A stretch of 64,000 nt of DNA, taken from contig OX243811.1 of the NCBI GenBank assembly GCA_945859605.1, positions 59,620,044-59,684,043 on the forward strand, given 5' to 3'. Below the pieces are notes generated by a model. It was not told the DNA's origin. It did not search any database and saw nothing but the letters and a program-made list of their open reading frames with translations. The stretch comes from Lumbricus rubellus (taxonomy: Eukaryota > Annelida > Clitellata > Crassiclitellata > Lumbricidae). Each line of letters starts with the position of its first letter. The stretch's first letter is position 1. The position numbers and the translations under genes were made by a program. Shown piece after piece: positions 12,417-19,800 of the stretch.

Positions 12417-15057
12417 TATATGTATGTATATATGTATGTATAATTGTATGTATATATGTAGGTATATATGTATGTATGTATGTATGTTTGTATGTATGTA
12501 TGTATGTATCATGTATGTATGTATGTATGTATGTATGTATGTATGTATGTATGATTGTATGTATGTATTCATGTACCAGTATGTATGTATGTATGAATGT
12601 AAGTATGATTTATGTATTTATGCATGCATGTATGTATGTATGTATGTAAGTTCGAACTCGACACCCAGACGACCTTGGCCCCGGACCGTTCACTCGAGTG
12701 GTATGTATGTATGTATGTATGTATGTATGTATGTATGTATGTATGTATGTATGTATGTATGTATGTATGTATGTATGTATGTATGTATGTATGTATGTAT
12801 GTATGTATGTATGTATGTATGTATGTATGTATGTATGTTCACAAATGAGAACAATTGCTGCAGGTTTAGGGGGGCGTACGCCGGCTCCGCCCCCTTCTAA
12901 ATCCACGCCTGCTCTCTAGCTGCAACTTTTCAGGTTAATTGCTATGAAACTATGGCGATGGTATTAAAATAGGAAAAATAGAGTTTTTTGCCCCCACCCA
13001 TTCTTCTCATGGTGGTAGGGATTCGCCAACCCGTTAACCGGGGGGGTACCTGACGGTCCTCTGTCTAAATGGAAAATTTGGCATTAATAGCTGCAAAAAA
13101 AAAAATTTTGCCTCCCCAAAATTCACCCCATCCTGGCCCCCATGGGGTTAGAAATTCGCCAACCTCTGGACTTGCTAAGTTGGATGAACCCCTGTCTAGG
13201 TGCAAAATTTCAGGTCAATAGCTGCGAAACTGTGGGCGTGCATTCTGGACAAATATACATACATACATCCTTGCTTATAGATATAGATATACCTAGAACA
13301 ATAAGAAGCACTTCTTTTTCTGCTTTGCTGTCTGGTTCGCTACGACTGCATGTGTATGACCCAGCATCGTCCTTGGTAACTGGCTGAAGAATTAGATTAA
13401 ACTGGTTAACGACACCATTTGTGTAGTTCTCCATGCGGAACCGATTTCTGTACTGCGAGGTCACTGTCTCGTAAGAATAAATATAACTTCGTTCGTATAG
13501 ATCTGAGCCGAAGAACCATTCTACATTGTCTGATGTGGTAGAACAATTGAAGAATGCCGAGTCGTTGATCACACTTGAGACCACTGTGATAGTTGCATCT
13601 GCTGCATTTTATAAACAGAAACAAAGAAACTGTTCTTGCCACGCGATAGAATACAATACTACAAAAATTATCGTGCGCATGGTAGGTTAACTGGGGTAGG
13701 GCCTATACTATATGCTGAGGCGAGACGCTATGAACCTTGGCAAACGAACGCAGAAGAAGTTGTCAATCCTAACCGATCCGTTTAGACTTTAGAGTGCATC
13801 AGCATAATGAATCCGATGCATGAGAGATCATCATCATCATCAACAGGAACCGTGGGCTCAGCGCCCGTAGGTGTCCGATGCCTTCTTCACCAGGTCCTTC
13901 CATTTTCTCCTATCCAGCGCCGCTCTGCTCAGCTCCTGAAGCGAGGCTCTGCCCCATTCGGAGATGTCGTCGAGCCATTCCCTGTGCGGACGTCCTCTCT
14001 TGTTTGTCCCGTCCATTCGTCCAAACACCAGTGTTTTGATCTTTCTGAGAGATAAACTACATTTTTCAAGAAGATGCTGTTGAAATAAATACAGTTCAAC
14101 ACAGAAAATTAATGTTCTAGTTCTGTGATCGAAGATTTCTTAGAACTGTAAAACAGGGCCGTTTTAAAGGAATTTTTAGAACTGCACATTGTTCACAACC
14201 CCTTCTTTTCCTTCTCATCCTCCAAGGTAAATTACTTCCAATCGGAGGACAATGGCCATTTTTTGCTAGTTTTAACTGCACAGAAGTGCTTCTACAACTG
14301 CACAAATCCATTTAGAACTGCACATTGTGTGTAGGTTACAACTGCACGCTAAAAAGCCCTGCTGTATAATTCGCTATTGTAGAAAAGTGCTTCTCATTCA
14401 GCAGCCTCTCTCCGACCTCGCTGCTCTTTAGACCGGCTTGTTCCTTTTTCCATGAGTTAGGATCATTATGACACAAACTAGATCGCTGAATGATAACTGC
14501 GTTATGTAAGTAGTTGCAAATTACAACGCAATGCAATACCACTGGGGCGCGGTGGTGTAGTGGTGGCGTCGTTGCCTTGAACCCGGAAGGTTCGAGGTTC
14601 GAATCCACCTCGCCGCGTAAGGACCTTGGGCAAGTCCTTCACTCACAATTGCTAATCGCTTTGGCGTGAAACTCCGATGCAGTGTCCGCTCTGCATTCGG
14701 GAGCGCCTCTGAGTAGCGAGCTTGAAGGGGCGCTATAACAAGTGCACATACAAACAAAAATATAAAATTATTTAGTCTAAATACCTTTCAGAACTGGGAC
14801 AAAATTAATGCAAGTTATGTCGGGCCAATAATTAGTAGGTCTAATAGGTCTACATTAAAATTTAAGAAAACTAACCATAAGTCTACTTGGACCATGAATA
14901 TCTGTGAAACTCAATGGAACGAAATCGACAGCACCGCATGTAGGCCTAGTCAGTGTTTGGAGCAGATGAACATTGAACATAGTTTCAACATACCTGTTCT
15001 TGAGAGAAGCGCATGTAGAACAATTAGACATATTAAACACGATTTAATTTCTTCCAT
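1121..15057 (-). CDS. IgR-A: Ig-superfamily type I membrane receptor, 3' end outside window
   Basis: Seven exons join in frame through phase 1 introns: 14994-15057 (signal peptide), 13293-13598 (Ig1), 9051-9374 (Ig2), 3983-4219 (Ig3), 3154-3291 (transmembrane), 2339-2419 and 1121-1180 (cytoplasmic). Each Ig exon is symmetric (phase 1-1), as expected for Ig genes. Ig1 ends in the classic DDAGSYTC pattern and Ig3 has SYTC. The transmembrane helix has no charged residue and is followed by a strongly basic stretch ([14 protein letters not shown]). The visible tail has no tyrosine motif. A good donor after 1121 shows that the gene continues. The start of Ig2 (ETGPTCEE) resembles the start of IgR-B Ig2 (ESNPACES), so the two genes are probably diverged paralogues. 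Ligand is unknown; cell-surface recognition is inferred from architecture. Confidence 0.75.
2162..2229. mobile_element. hAT-like terminus fragment
   Basis: A short segment whose right end reads, on the minus strand, CTAGTGGTCTCAAACTC. This resembles the CAGTGGTCTCAAACT-type ends of hAT elements. No partner terminus was found; it lies in an IgR-A intron. Confidence 0.3.
2339..2419 (-). CDS. IgR-A exon 6, cytoplasmic tail segment
   Basis: The exon has 81 nt, a CTGTTACAG acceptor and a G/GTAACG donor, phase 1-1. It encodes a polar, proline-containing stretch beginning [16 protein letters not shown]. It has no tyrosine or recognised domain. It fits in frame between the transmembrane exon and exon 7. 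Confidence 0.55.
3154..3291 (-). CDS. IgR-A exon 5, transmembrane segment
   Basis: The exon has 138 nt, a CTGTTACAG acceptor and a C/GTAAGC donor, phase 1-1. It encodes an acidic juxtamembrane DDIDARGS, a helix of about 23 hydrophobic residues ([20 protein letters not shown]) and a basic stop-transfer stretch ([14 protein letters not shown]). This is a type I membrane anchor. The helix lacks the charged residue seen in receptors that pair with ITAM adaptors. Confidence 0.8.
3420..3578. repeat. GA-rich simple repeat
   Basis: Degenerate (GACAGA)n/(GA)n tract inside the IgR-A intron between the Ig3 and transmembrane exons. Its opposite strand gives the serine/leucine open frames here, which are not genes. 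Confidence 0.85.
3983..4219 (-). CDS. IgR-A exon 4, third Ig domain
   Basis: The exon has 237 nt, a TTTTCAG acceptor and a CAG/GTAAGT donor, phase 1-1. It encodes a short Ig-like domain with the first cysteine in KVSCSVN, a tryptophan in YLWKSN and the second cysteine in SGSYTCEA. Extra cysteines ([12 protein letters not shown]) may form further disulfides. At 79 residues it is small for an Ig domain. Confidence 0.75.
5157..6640. mobile_element. hAT-like non-autonomous element with 8-bp TSD
   Basis: The ends are CATGGGCGGAGACC and, inverted, CATAGGCGGAGACC. The flanks carry a perfect 8-bp duplication GCTAATAG (5149-5156 and 6641-6648). The interior has poly-C/G tracts and a long tandem array. 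No transposase frame was found. It is inserted in the mariner element. Confidence 0.75.
5800..6570. repeat. Degenerate tandem array, about 30-35 bp unit
   Basis: The unit is roughly TTTTTTAGTCGTCAAAATTT followed by CTGAAGACACC, repeated about 20 times with drift. It makes up most of the interior of the hAT-like element. Open frames here (phenylalanine/serine-rich) are by-products. Confidence 0.8.
6645..6889 (-). pseudogene. Mariner transposase C-terminal remnant
   Basis: The minus-strand frame contains [17 protein letters not shown]. This matches the W-P-x-x-S-P-D-L-N-P-V/I signature around the last catalytic acidic position of Tc1/mariner DDE/D transposases. The usual S-P-D is changed to G-A-S here. 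The frame is truncated and the rest of the enzyme is not recognisable, so it is non-functional. Confidence 0.65.
7098..8097. repeat. Inverted minisatellite (foldback-like)
   Basis: Units of about 30 bp (core GAACCTTCATCCAGCTTCCA) run in one orientation from 7140 to 7400. They run in the opposite orientation from 7450 to 7940. The outer ends are GGTTTCAGGTTACCCCC and its complement near 7985-8000. Further GGTTTCA/GGTAATCTGAAACC palindromes follow to 8097. The whole can fold into a very long hairpin. No target duplication was resolved. Confidence 0.7.
8341..8600 (-). mobile_element. RTE-type LINE 3' fragment with (ATG)n tail
   Basis: Read on the minus strand, the segment ends in (ATG)n and resembles the copies at 13828-14062 and 17255-17760 (shared TCGTAGGTGTCC / CCGTAGGTGTCC and CATCATCAT block). 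The 3' trinucleotide tail suggests an RTE-like LINE. No reverse transcriptase is preserved here. Confidence 0.5.
9051..9374 (-). CDS. IgR-A exon 3, second Ig domain
   Basis: The exon has 324 nt, an acceptor TTCGTAG and a donor T/GTAAGT, phase 1-1. It encodes an Ig-like domain: first cysteine in TVQLSCSI, tryptophan in TLTWVKV, last cysteine in GFSYICQT. Additional cysteines at the N-terminus (PTCEE, NNCGI) and in SGHTCTCN suggest one or two extra disulfides. Confidence 0.8.
9490..9545. repeat. (AT)n microsatellite
   Basis: An alternating AT tract immediately left of the element at 9546. Confidence 0.9.
9546..10690. mobile_element. Element with TGTGGCGGACC / GGTCCGCTACA ends (solo-LTR-like)
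   Basis: The segment starts TGTGGCGGACC and ends GGTCCGCTACA, an inverted match of 10 of 11. TG...CA ends and a TATATATTATA box near 9953 fit a solo LTR of about 1.1 kb. The 5-bp flanks (TATAT, ATTTT) do not match, so a TIR element is the alternative. The first 50 bp recur at 12651-12702. Confidence 0.45.
9975..10655. repeat. GGGAACATCA minisatellite
   Basis: About 70 imperfect copies of a 9-11 bp unit (core GGGAACATCA/AAGGGAACAT) fill the right half of the element. Open frames on both strands here are repeat artefacts. Confidence 0.9.
11610..11672. repeat. Perfect 18-bp stem palindrome, extended hairpin
   Basis: Arms 11621-11638 and 11643-11660 are perfectly complementary around a TGAC loop. 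They are extended by CCACCATG/CATGGTGG after a small bulge. Sister units keep only the GGACC-TGAC-GGTCC core. Confidence 0.9.
12125..12911. mobile_element. hAT-like MITE filled with tetranucleotide repeats
   Basis: The ends are CAGGGGCGGATCCAGAA and, inverted, CAGGCGTGGATTTAGAA, followed inside by GGGGGGCGTA on both sides. The interior is almost entirely (CATA)n/(GTAT)n. No clean target duplication remains, but the insertion interrupts the 300-bp tandem units at the CTATCTAGCTGC junction. Confidence 0.6.
12168..12840. repeat. (ACAT)n then (GTAT)n compound microsatellite
   Basis: About 75 bp of (CATA)n is followed by about 590 bp of (GTAT)n. The array changes strand sense at 12245 and is interrupted at 12649-12702 by a 50-bp piece of the element at 9546. 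The long YVCM/HTYI open frames are artefacts. Confidence 0.95.
13293..13598 (-). CDS. IgR-A exon 2, first Ig domain (V-set-like)
   Basis: The exon has 306 nt, an acceptor GCAGCAG and a donor CTAG/GTATAT, phase 1-1. First cysteine is in SAFFNCST and tryptophan in NVEWFFG. The C-terminal strand reads [16 protein letters not shown], which is the classic D-x-G-x-Y-x-C of V/I-set domains. NCS and NYT are glycosylation sequons. This is the membrane-distal domain, directly after the signal peptide. Confidence 0.85.
13828..14062 (-). mobile_element. RTE-type LINE 3' fragment with (ATG)n tail
   Basis: On the minus strand the segment ends GGGCGCTGAGCCCACGGTTC followed by (ATG)n. It resembles the segments at 8341, 17255 and 61270. 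The antisense frame encodes an Arg/Trp-rich C-terminus type ([14 protein letters not shown]), eroded. Truncated at its 5' side. Confidence 0.5.
14544..14760 (+). mobile_element. tRNA-derived SINE sharing the LINE 3' tail
   Basis: The head has pol III boxes (A-box TGGTGTAGTGG, B-box GGTTCGAATCC). The tail GGGAGCGCCTCTGAGTAGCG plus GCTATAA matches the 3' end of the L2/CR1-like LINE at 18938-19020. That is the usual arrangement by which a SINE borrows the LINE enzyme. Other copies are at 24961-25172 and 59545-59800 (both minus). Confidence 0.8.
14994..15057 (-). CDS. IgR-A exon 1, start codon and signal peptide
   Basis: The exon runs from ATG at 15057-15055 to a CAG/GTATGT donor, 64 nt, phase 1. 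It encodes [20 protein letters not shown] then T and a split codon, with a strong hydrophobic core and small residues before the junction. It is the only good signal-peptide exon with the right phase upstream of the Ig1 exon, so it was chosen as the gene start. Confidence 0.7.
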
Positions 15058-16627
15058 CTGCAACGTTGGATAAAACACAGTAAAACACAGTAGAGAATAC
15101 AGTAAAACACAGTAGAGAACACATACAGTAAAATAGACTAAAAAGTGAGTAGGCCTAACTATTTGTATCAAAGAAATGCACCCACTCATCTGGACATCTA
15201 TAGAGCGATTTTTTGGCACTGCTCAAGGCATTGAAACATGACGATGTAACAGTTGCTAAGTTTAGCTGTTAAGTTTTTTTGCTTTCGCCGGATGAGCCAT
15301 CTCGGTAGGACATGAGTTCTATAATGATTATAGAACTGATGTCAATGCATTAAGCAATTCTACTAATAGCATGGACAAAGGCAATGCAGCTCTTCGCTAA
15401 TGGCTAGGAATGAACTCGTTAATTTCGCTATAGGATGTATGATGTACAAATAACATTTGAGTTTAAAAACCCGGATATTTGCATGCCACTTGATATTACA
15501 TGTAAGTTTGGATTTAGCCTAGGCCTATACAATGTGAAAGCTTTTCACGGCGAATGGCAGCTACCATTTGTTTAAAGTAGGGTAGGGTGGGGCAAAACGC
15601 CCCCTTTAACGTTTGACAGCACCCACAGTAAAGTTGCGCCATCTGAAGTCAACCAAAATTGGTGAAACGTAGCTGCATTATATGGACTATTCAGTAGAAA
15701 TGTTGATTTTACTTAATGTTAAACCAATTCGAGAAAAACTCAATTTTTATTCAACTAGTGTAAAAGGGCTTCTTGCCCCATACCTGGGGCAAGACGCCCT
15801 TTTTACATGGGGCAAGAAGCCCAATGGCGTACATCTGCATTCAACTAGTGTAAAAGTGCTTCTTGCCCCATACATGGGGCAAGAAGCCCTTTTACATGGG
15901 GCATTATATACCATAGAAACATTCTTTTAGCCTACACAATATTGCCCAAAGCAAGGGCAATGATATGAATAGGCCTTTATATTTTGTAACATAAAAAATT
16001 ATATGAAACTAACCAAATTTATTGATGCAATTGGCGTTTCCATCTGTATTGGGGGAAAACGCCCCGGGCGGGGCGTTTTGCCCCAAAGCGTATGAGGCCT
16101 TTTGCCCCATCCATGGCTGTCTGCTATTATTGATTTTGTCGGTTCTTTATTAAACTGAATTGATAACTTTAAGCTGTATTTCTGTTGTGCATTTATTTAG
16201 CTAAATAATGACATAAGGCTCATGCCGATCCCTTAAACATGAAATTAATTACAGCTGAATGAACTGCATACGAGAATTAGAAAATAGACACGAAAAACAA
16301 ACTTTTATTTCCTGTCTTCCACCGAAACAAGAAATTGGTCACGTTTTAACTTCTTATAATTCTTAATGGCGTCTGCTGTCATGGGCAGTTATCAAATCCC
16401 ACCAAAAGTCGCCAACTGCAAAGATATTCAGCGGGGGCGTCTTCCCCACACTAGGCGTTATGCCCCACCCTACCCTACCAGTGTAGCAGTCATGGGCAAT
16501 AGGCTAGATGAACAAAGTGCAGTACGCTCTTGTGAATTCAACAGGTTCCGCATCTGCATTCAAAGCCTTTGCCTAGGCCTATAGAGTCTGTGTTACGTGC
16601 ATGGTTTCGCAAAAGATTTTTTACATC
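15058..16627. promoter_or_regulatory. Shared 5' region between divergent IgR-A and IgR-B
   Basis: 1570 bp separate the two start codons, so the region should hold both promoters unless non-coding first exons lie elsewhere. More than half is occupied by the MITE at 15577-16478. No clear TATA box was recognised for either gene. Confidence 0.45.
15577..16478. mobile_element. MITE with GTAGGGTAGGGTGGGGCAAA ends and internal hairpins
   Basis: Terminal inverted repeats GTAGGGTAGGGTGGGGCA (then AAACGCC left, TAACGCC right) bound 902 bp. Inside are two copies of a TTCAACTAGTGTAAAAG-initiated block. Each block has palindromes of the CTTGCCCCATACATGGGGCAAG type, plus CGCCCCGGGCGGGGCG. No transposase. 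Target duplication not resolved. It sits in the divergent promoter region. Confidence 0.65.
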
Positions 16628-16670
16628 ATGTCGGCTACAGTACTTCTACTGCTTGTAAAAGTTGGATCAG
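16628..16670 (+). CDS. IgR-B exon 1, putative start and signal peptide
   Basis: The exon has 43 nt from ATG to CAG/GTTGGT, phase 1. It encodes MSATVLLLLVKVGS plus a split codon completed by the Ig1 exon. A favourable A lies at -3. The hydrophobic core is short and the donor is weak, so another first exon in 16.7-23.4 kb is possible. Confidence 0.4.
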
Positions 16671-16827
16671 GTTGGTAAAATAGGCACGCTGAGCATTCTG
16701 AGAAAAAATAAAACTAGCAGTCCGTTCTGGTGAATACTTCTTCATATAGGGCCTAGCTGAATTTCAAAATTATTCGTCATCCAATTTCATAAAAATTAAC
16801 TTTTAGCAAGTCATAATAATAATAGTA

Positions 16828-16876
<49 letters not shown>

Positions 16877-19800
16877 TACCAAAAACGATACTATTATCAT
16901 CATCATCAATAATAATATTTTTATTATCAGTAATAATAGCCTACAATTATTATTGATATTGTCAATAATCATAGGCGTACGGGAGATTTCAGCAGTGGGG
17001 GGTCAAAGATTTTACTTCTGCCCGAAAACCAAATCTCGTGGTGGAAAACACTATTTTTTCCAGACAAAAAGTTGAAATATGTCGTGAAAAATACAATTTT
17101 TTCGTATTTTCCTGGGTCTGTTTGCCCAAAAAACAGACTTGCCCGAAATTTGGGAGCATTTGCCCCCCCCCTCTAGACCTTCGCCTCGTACGCCTTTGTC
17201 AATAATATTACTACTGTTCAATGTTCATAATATTAGGCATGTAGGGCCTACAATATAATCATCATCATCAATAACCCTGGGCTCAATGCCCGTAGGAGTC
17301 CGACGCCACTCTCTGTCTGAGTTTGTCTCGTGCCATGTTGCCCAGCTTCAACCGGTCCGGTCAGCAGGTCTACTCAATACCAGTAACATCTTGGAGCACC
17401 TAGACCACCTTGTCTGATTGAAGAGAATCGTGGGGAAAGAGGCATGAAGGACAACGTGGGTCAATGCCCGTTGTGTCCCACGCTCTCTCCCCCGACTCTC
17501 TCCATCGGTCTGTCCTGACCGACCTGTGCATGTCTGCTCCACATCATGACACCTTGAAGCATCTGGGTAGCTATGTCACTTGTGTCGTGGTTTTGGCGGA
17601 TTACAATCGTCTTGATTTTTCACTGCCAGTGTATCGCCACCCATCTGGCAAACCTTCCTCATTTTGTCCGGGCTTAGGACCGGCACAGGGACGTTGTTGG
17701 TTCCCTGTGGCAGAGGATGGATGCAGTTTAACGTCATGCCCAGGACTACAATGTAATACAATACAACTAAAATTTGATAATGCCCTCCTTACAAAGCTCA
17801 AAAGTCATGGGCGCCCGCACATAGGGGCAAGGGGGGGCACTTGCCCCCCCCTGGAAAAGTGAAACTTATTTTTCTAACTACTACTTTTGGGCTCCTAACA
17901 ATTTTGTTTGCAATAAAACACTAACGATACGAATGAAAAACACAGTGAAAGTCAGAAATTTAAGTTTAAAAATTCCTATTGAAAAAAAAATATGGTGCCC
18001 TTTATGAACCTACTTTTAACATCCACTTTTGGATTTTTAACAAATTTTTTGCACTCAGAAAACTATTCATATTAAAAATAATACACAAAATGAAACTGGA
18101 AATTTTGCATTAAGAAACCTCTTTGAAAAAATACCCGTTTTCTTAATTTCCAGCGCTGTATTTTTCATGCTTTCGCCACTGAAAAATTTAATCGCGACCA
18201 CCGTAAAATTTTTGCCCCCACCTGCAAAAATTTCTGCGGGCGCCCATGTCAAAAGTGCACATTGAAATTCGTCGGCCATTAAAACTATCTATAAGCAGAC
18301 TCAAATAGGAAAGTTTTTAGCTTAGAGCGAAAGACAGTCTATCTATGGGAGTTACGAACATAGGGAGTTAGAGAGTTTCAGATGAATGGACCAGCAAATG
18401 TGAAAGAACGCCGGCCAAAACAAGACGTGTAGACCTACCAGGGGACTACGGTACATACTTTCCAGCAGATGCTGATCAAAGAGAAGAGCGACCTTTACCA
18501 GAGTTACAAGATGTGACCAAAGAAGATAAGTAGGATGGCAATTTGCTCAGGGCCTGCTTGTACACGAGGAGAGCCAGCTTGAAGCGAATGCGCTCACATA
18601 CAGGAAGCCAGTGTAAAAAACGAAGAGCCGGTGTGATGTGGTCTTGGTAAGAGAGTCCAAGACACAATCTTGCAGCTTGATGAAGTATTCTAGTTAGAAA
18701 AAAGAAGTGTGCATTTAGGGAGACCGTAAAGTACAGAGTTACAGTAGTCAAGTCGCGTCAGAATAAGGCAATGAATCAGTGTTTTAAGAGATGCTGAGTC
18801 AAAAGTGGAGCTGAGCTGTATGATTCTCCTTAGATGAAACAAACATGCCCGAGAGATGGCTTCTATCTGAGGTTTGAGGGACAGTTCCGAGTCAAGAATG
18901 ACTCCAAGATCCCGAACAGTAGAGAAGGAGAGTGGCTTATCAATCAATCAATCAATCAATCACATAAATTTATATAGCGCCTCTTCAAGATCGCTACTCA
19001 GAGGCGCTCCCAACCCAAGCCTGGTCAAAAAGAAAGGTCTTTAGAAGACGGTAGAAAGAGCCAGCAGAGTCACGAGGAAGAGAACGGAGAGCCATAGGGA
19101 GGCCATTCCAGATAGCTGGACCAACCACGGAATAAGCTCTTCGCTGCATAGTAGCGGTACGACAAAAAGGGACAAGATAGTCACCGCGGGCAGCTGACCG
19201 CAGCGAACGGCGACCCAGAGAAACGGAGACAGGAGTAAAAAGTGCGCATAGATATGATGGAGCTTGAGACAGGATGCAGCGCCAAGCAATACACGAAACT
19301 CTGTAAGCAATGCGTTGCTGCAGTGGGAGCCAGTGGAGGTCGTCCCTCATGAAGGCAGAAACGTGATCGAACCGGGAGATGCCACCAACCAAGCGTGCTG
19401 CAGATCGAAAGACCCTAACCAAGGAGTTCAGGCGGACCTGTGGGAGGCCGACATAAAGAGAAGAGCAGTAATCTAAGCGGCTGCAAACAAAGGCATGGAC
19501 AAGAGTAGAAGATGCAGTGAATGAGAGAGAGCGAGCAACAACGCGCAGCTGTCGAATTTGGTAATAGCAGGCACGTGACAGGGAAGATATGTGCTTACAG
19601 AAAGAGAGTTCTTGGTCTAAGATGACTCCAAGGTCACGGACCGAGGTAGAGAAAGTTACAAGAGGAAACTCATGTGCGAGAGCAGCCAAGTCAATCTTGG
19701 CCAGCTGCTGGCGAGTTCCCAGCCATATAAATTGCGTCTTCAGAGAATTAAGTCGCAGTCGATTTGACGAGAGCCAGGAAGTAAGGGTGTCAGAAGCGCA

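Larger units (their letters stand above)
11505..13250. repeat. Tandem units of about 300 bp, interrupted by a MITE
   Basis: Three or more related units begin near TAGCTGCAACTNTTCAGGT...CTATGGCGATGG. They continue through GCCCCCACC, GACCTGACGGTCC and TCAATAGCTGCAAA to GGCCCCNGCGGGGCGAGGTG. Units lie about 11530-11825, 11826-12124 and 12912-13250. The repeat CCCGGCGATGCCCGGG opens the array. The class of element is unknown to me. It sits directly downstream of the Ig1 exon of IgR-A. Confidence 0.7.

Noticed and set aside
12150..12906. Long open frames of alternating Tyr/Val/Cys/Met or Ile/His/Thr/Tyr on both strands
   Set aside because: They are translations of a (CATA)n/(GTAT)n microsatellite, which is open in several frames by composition.
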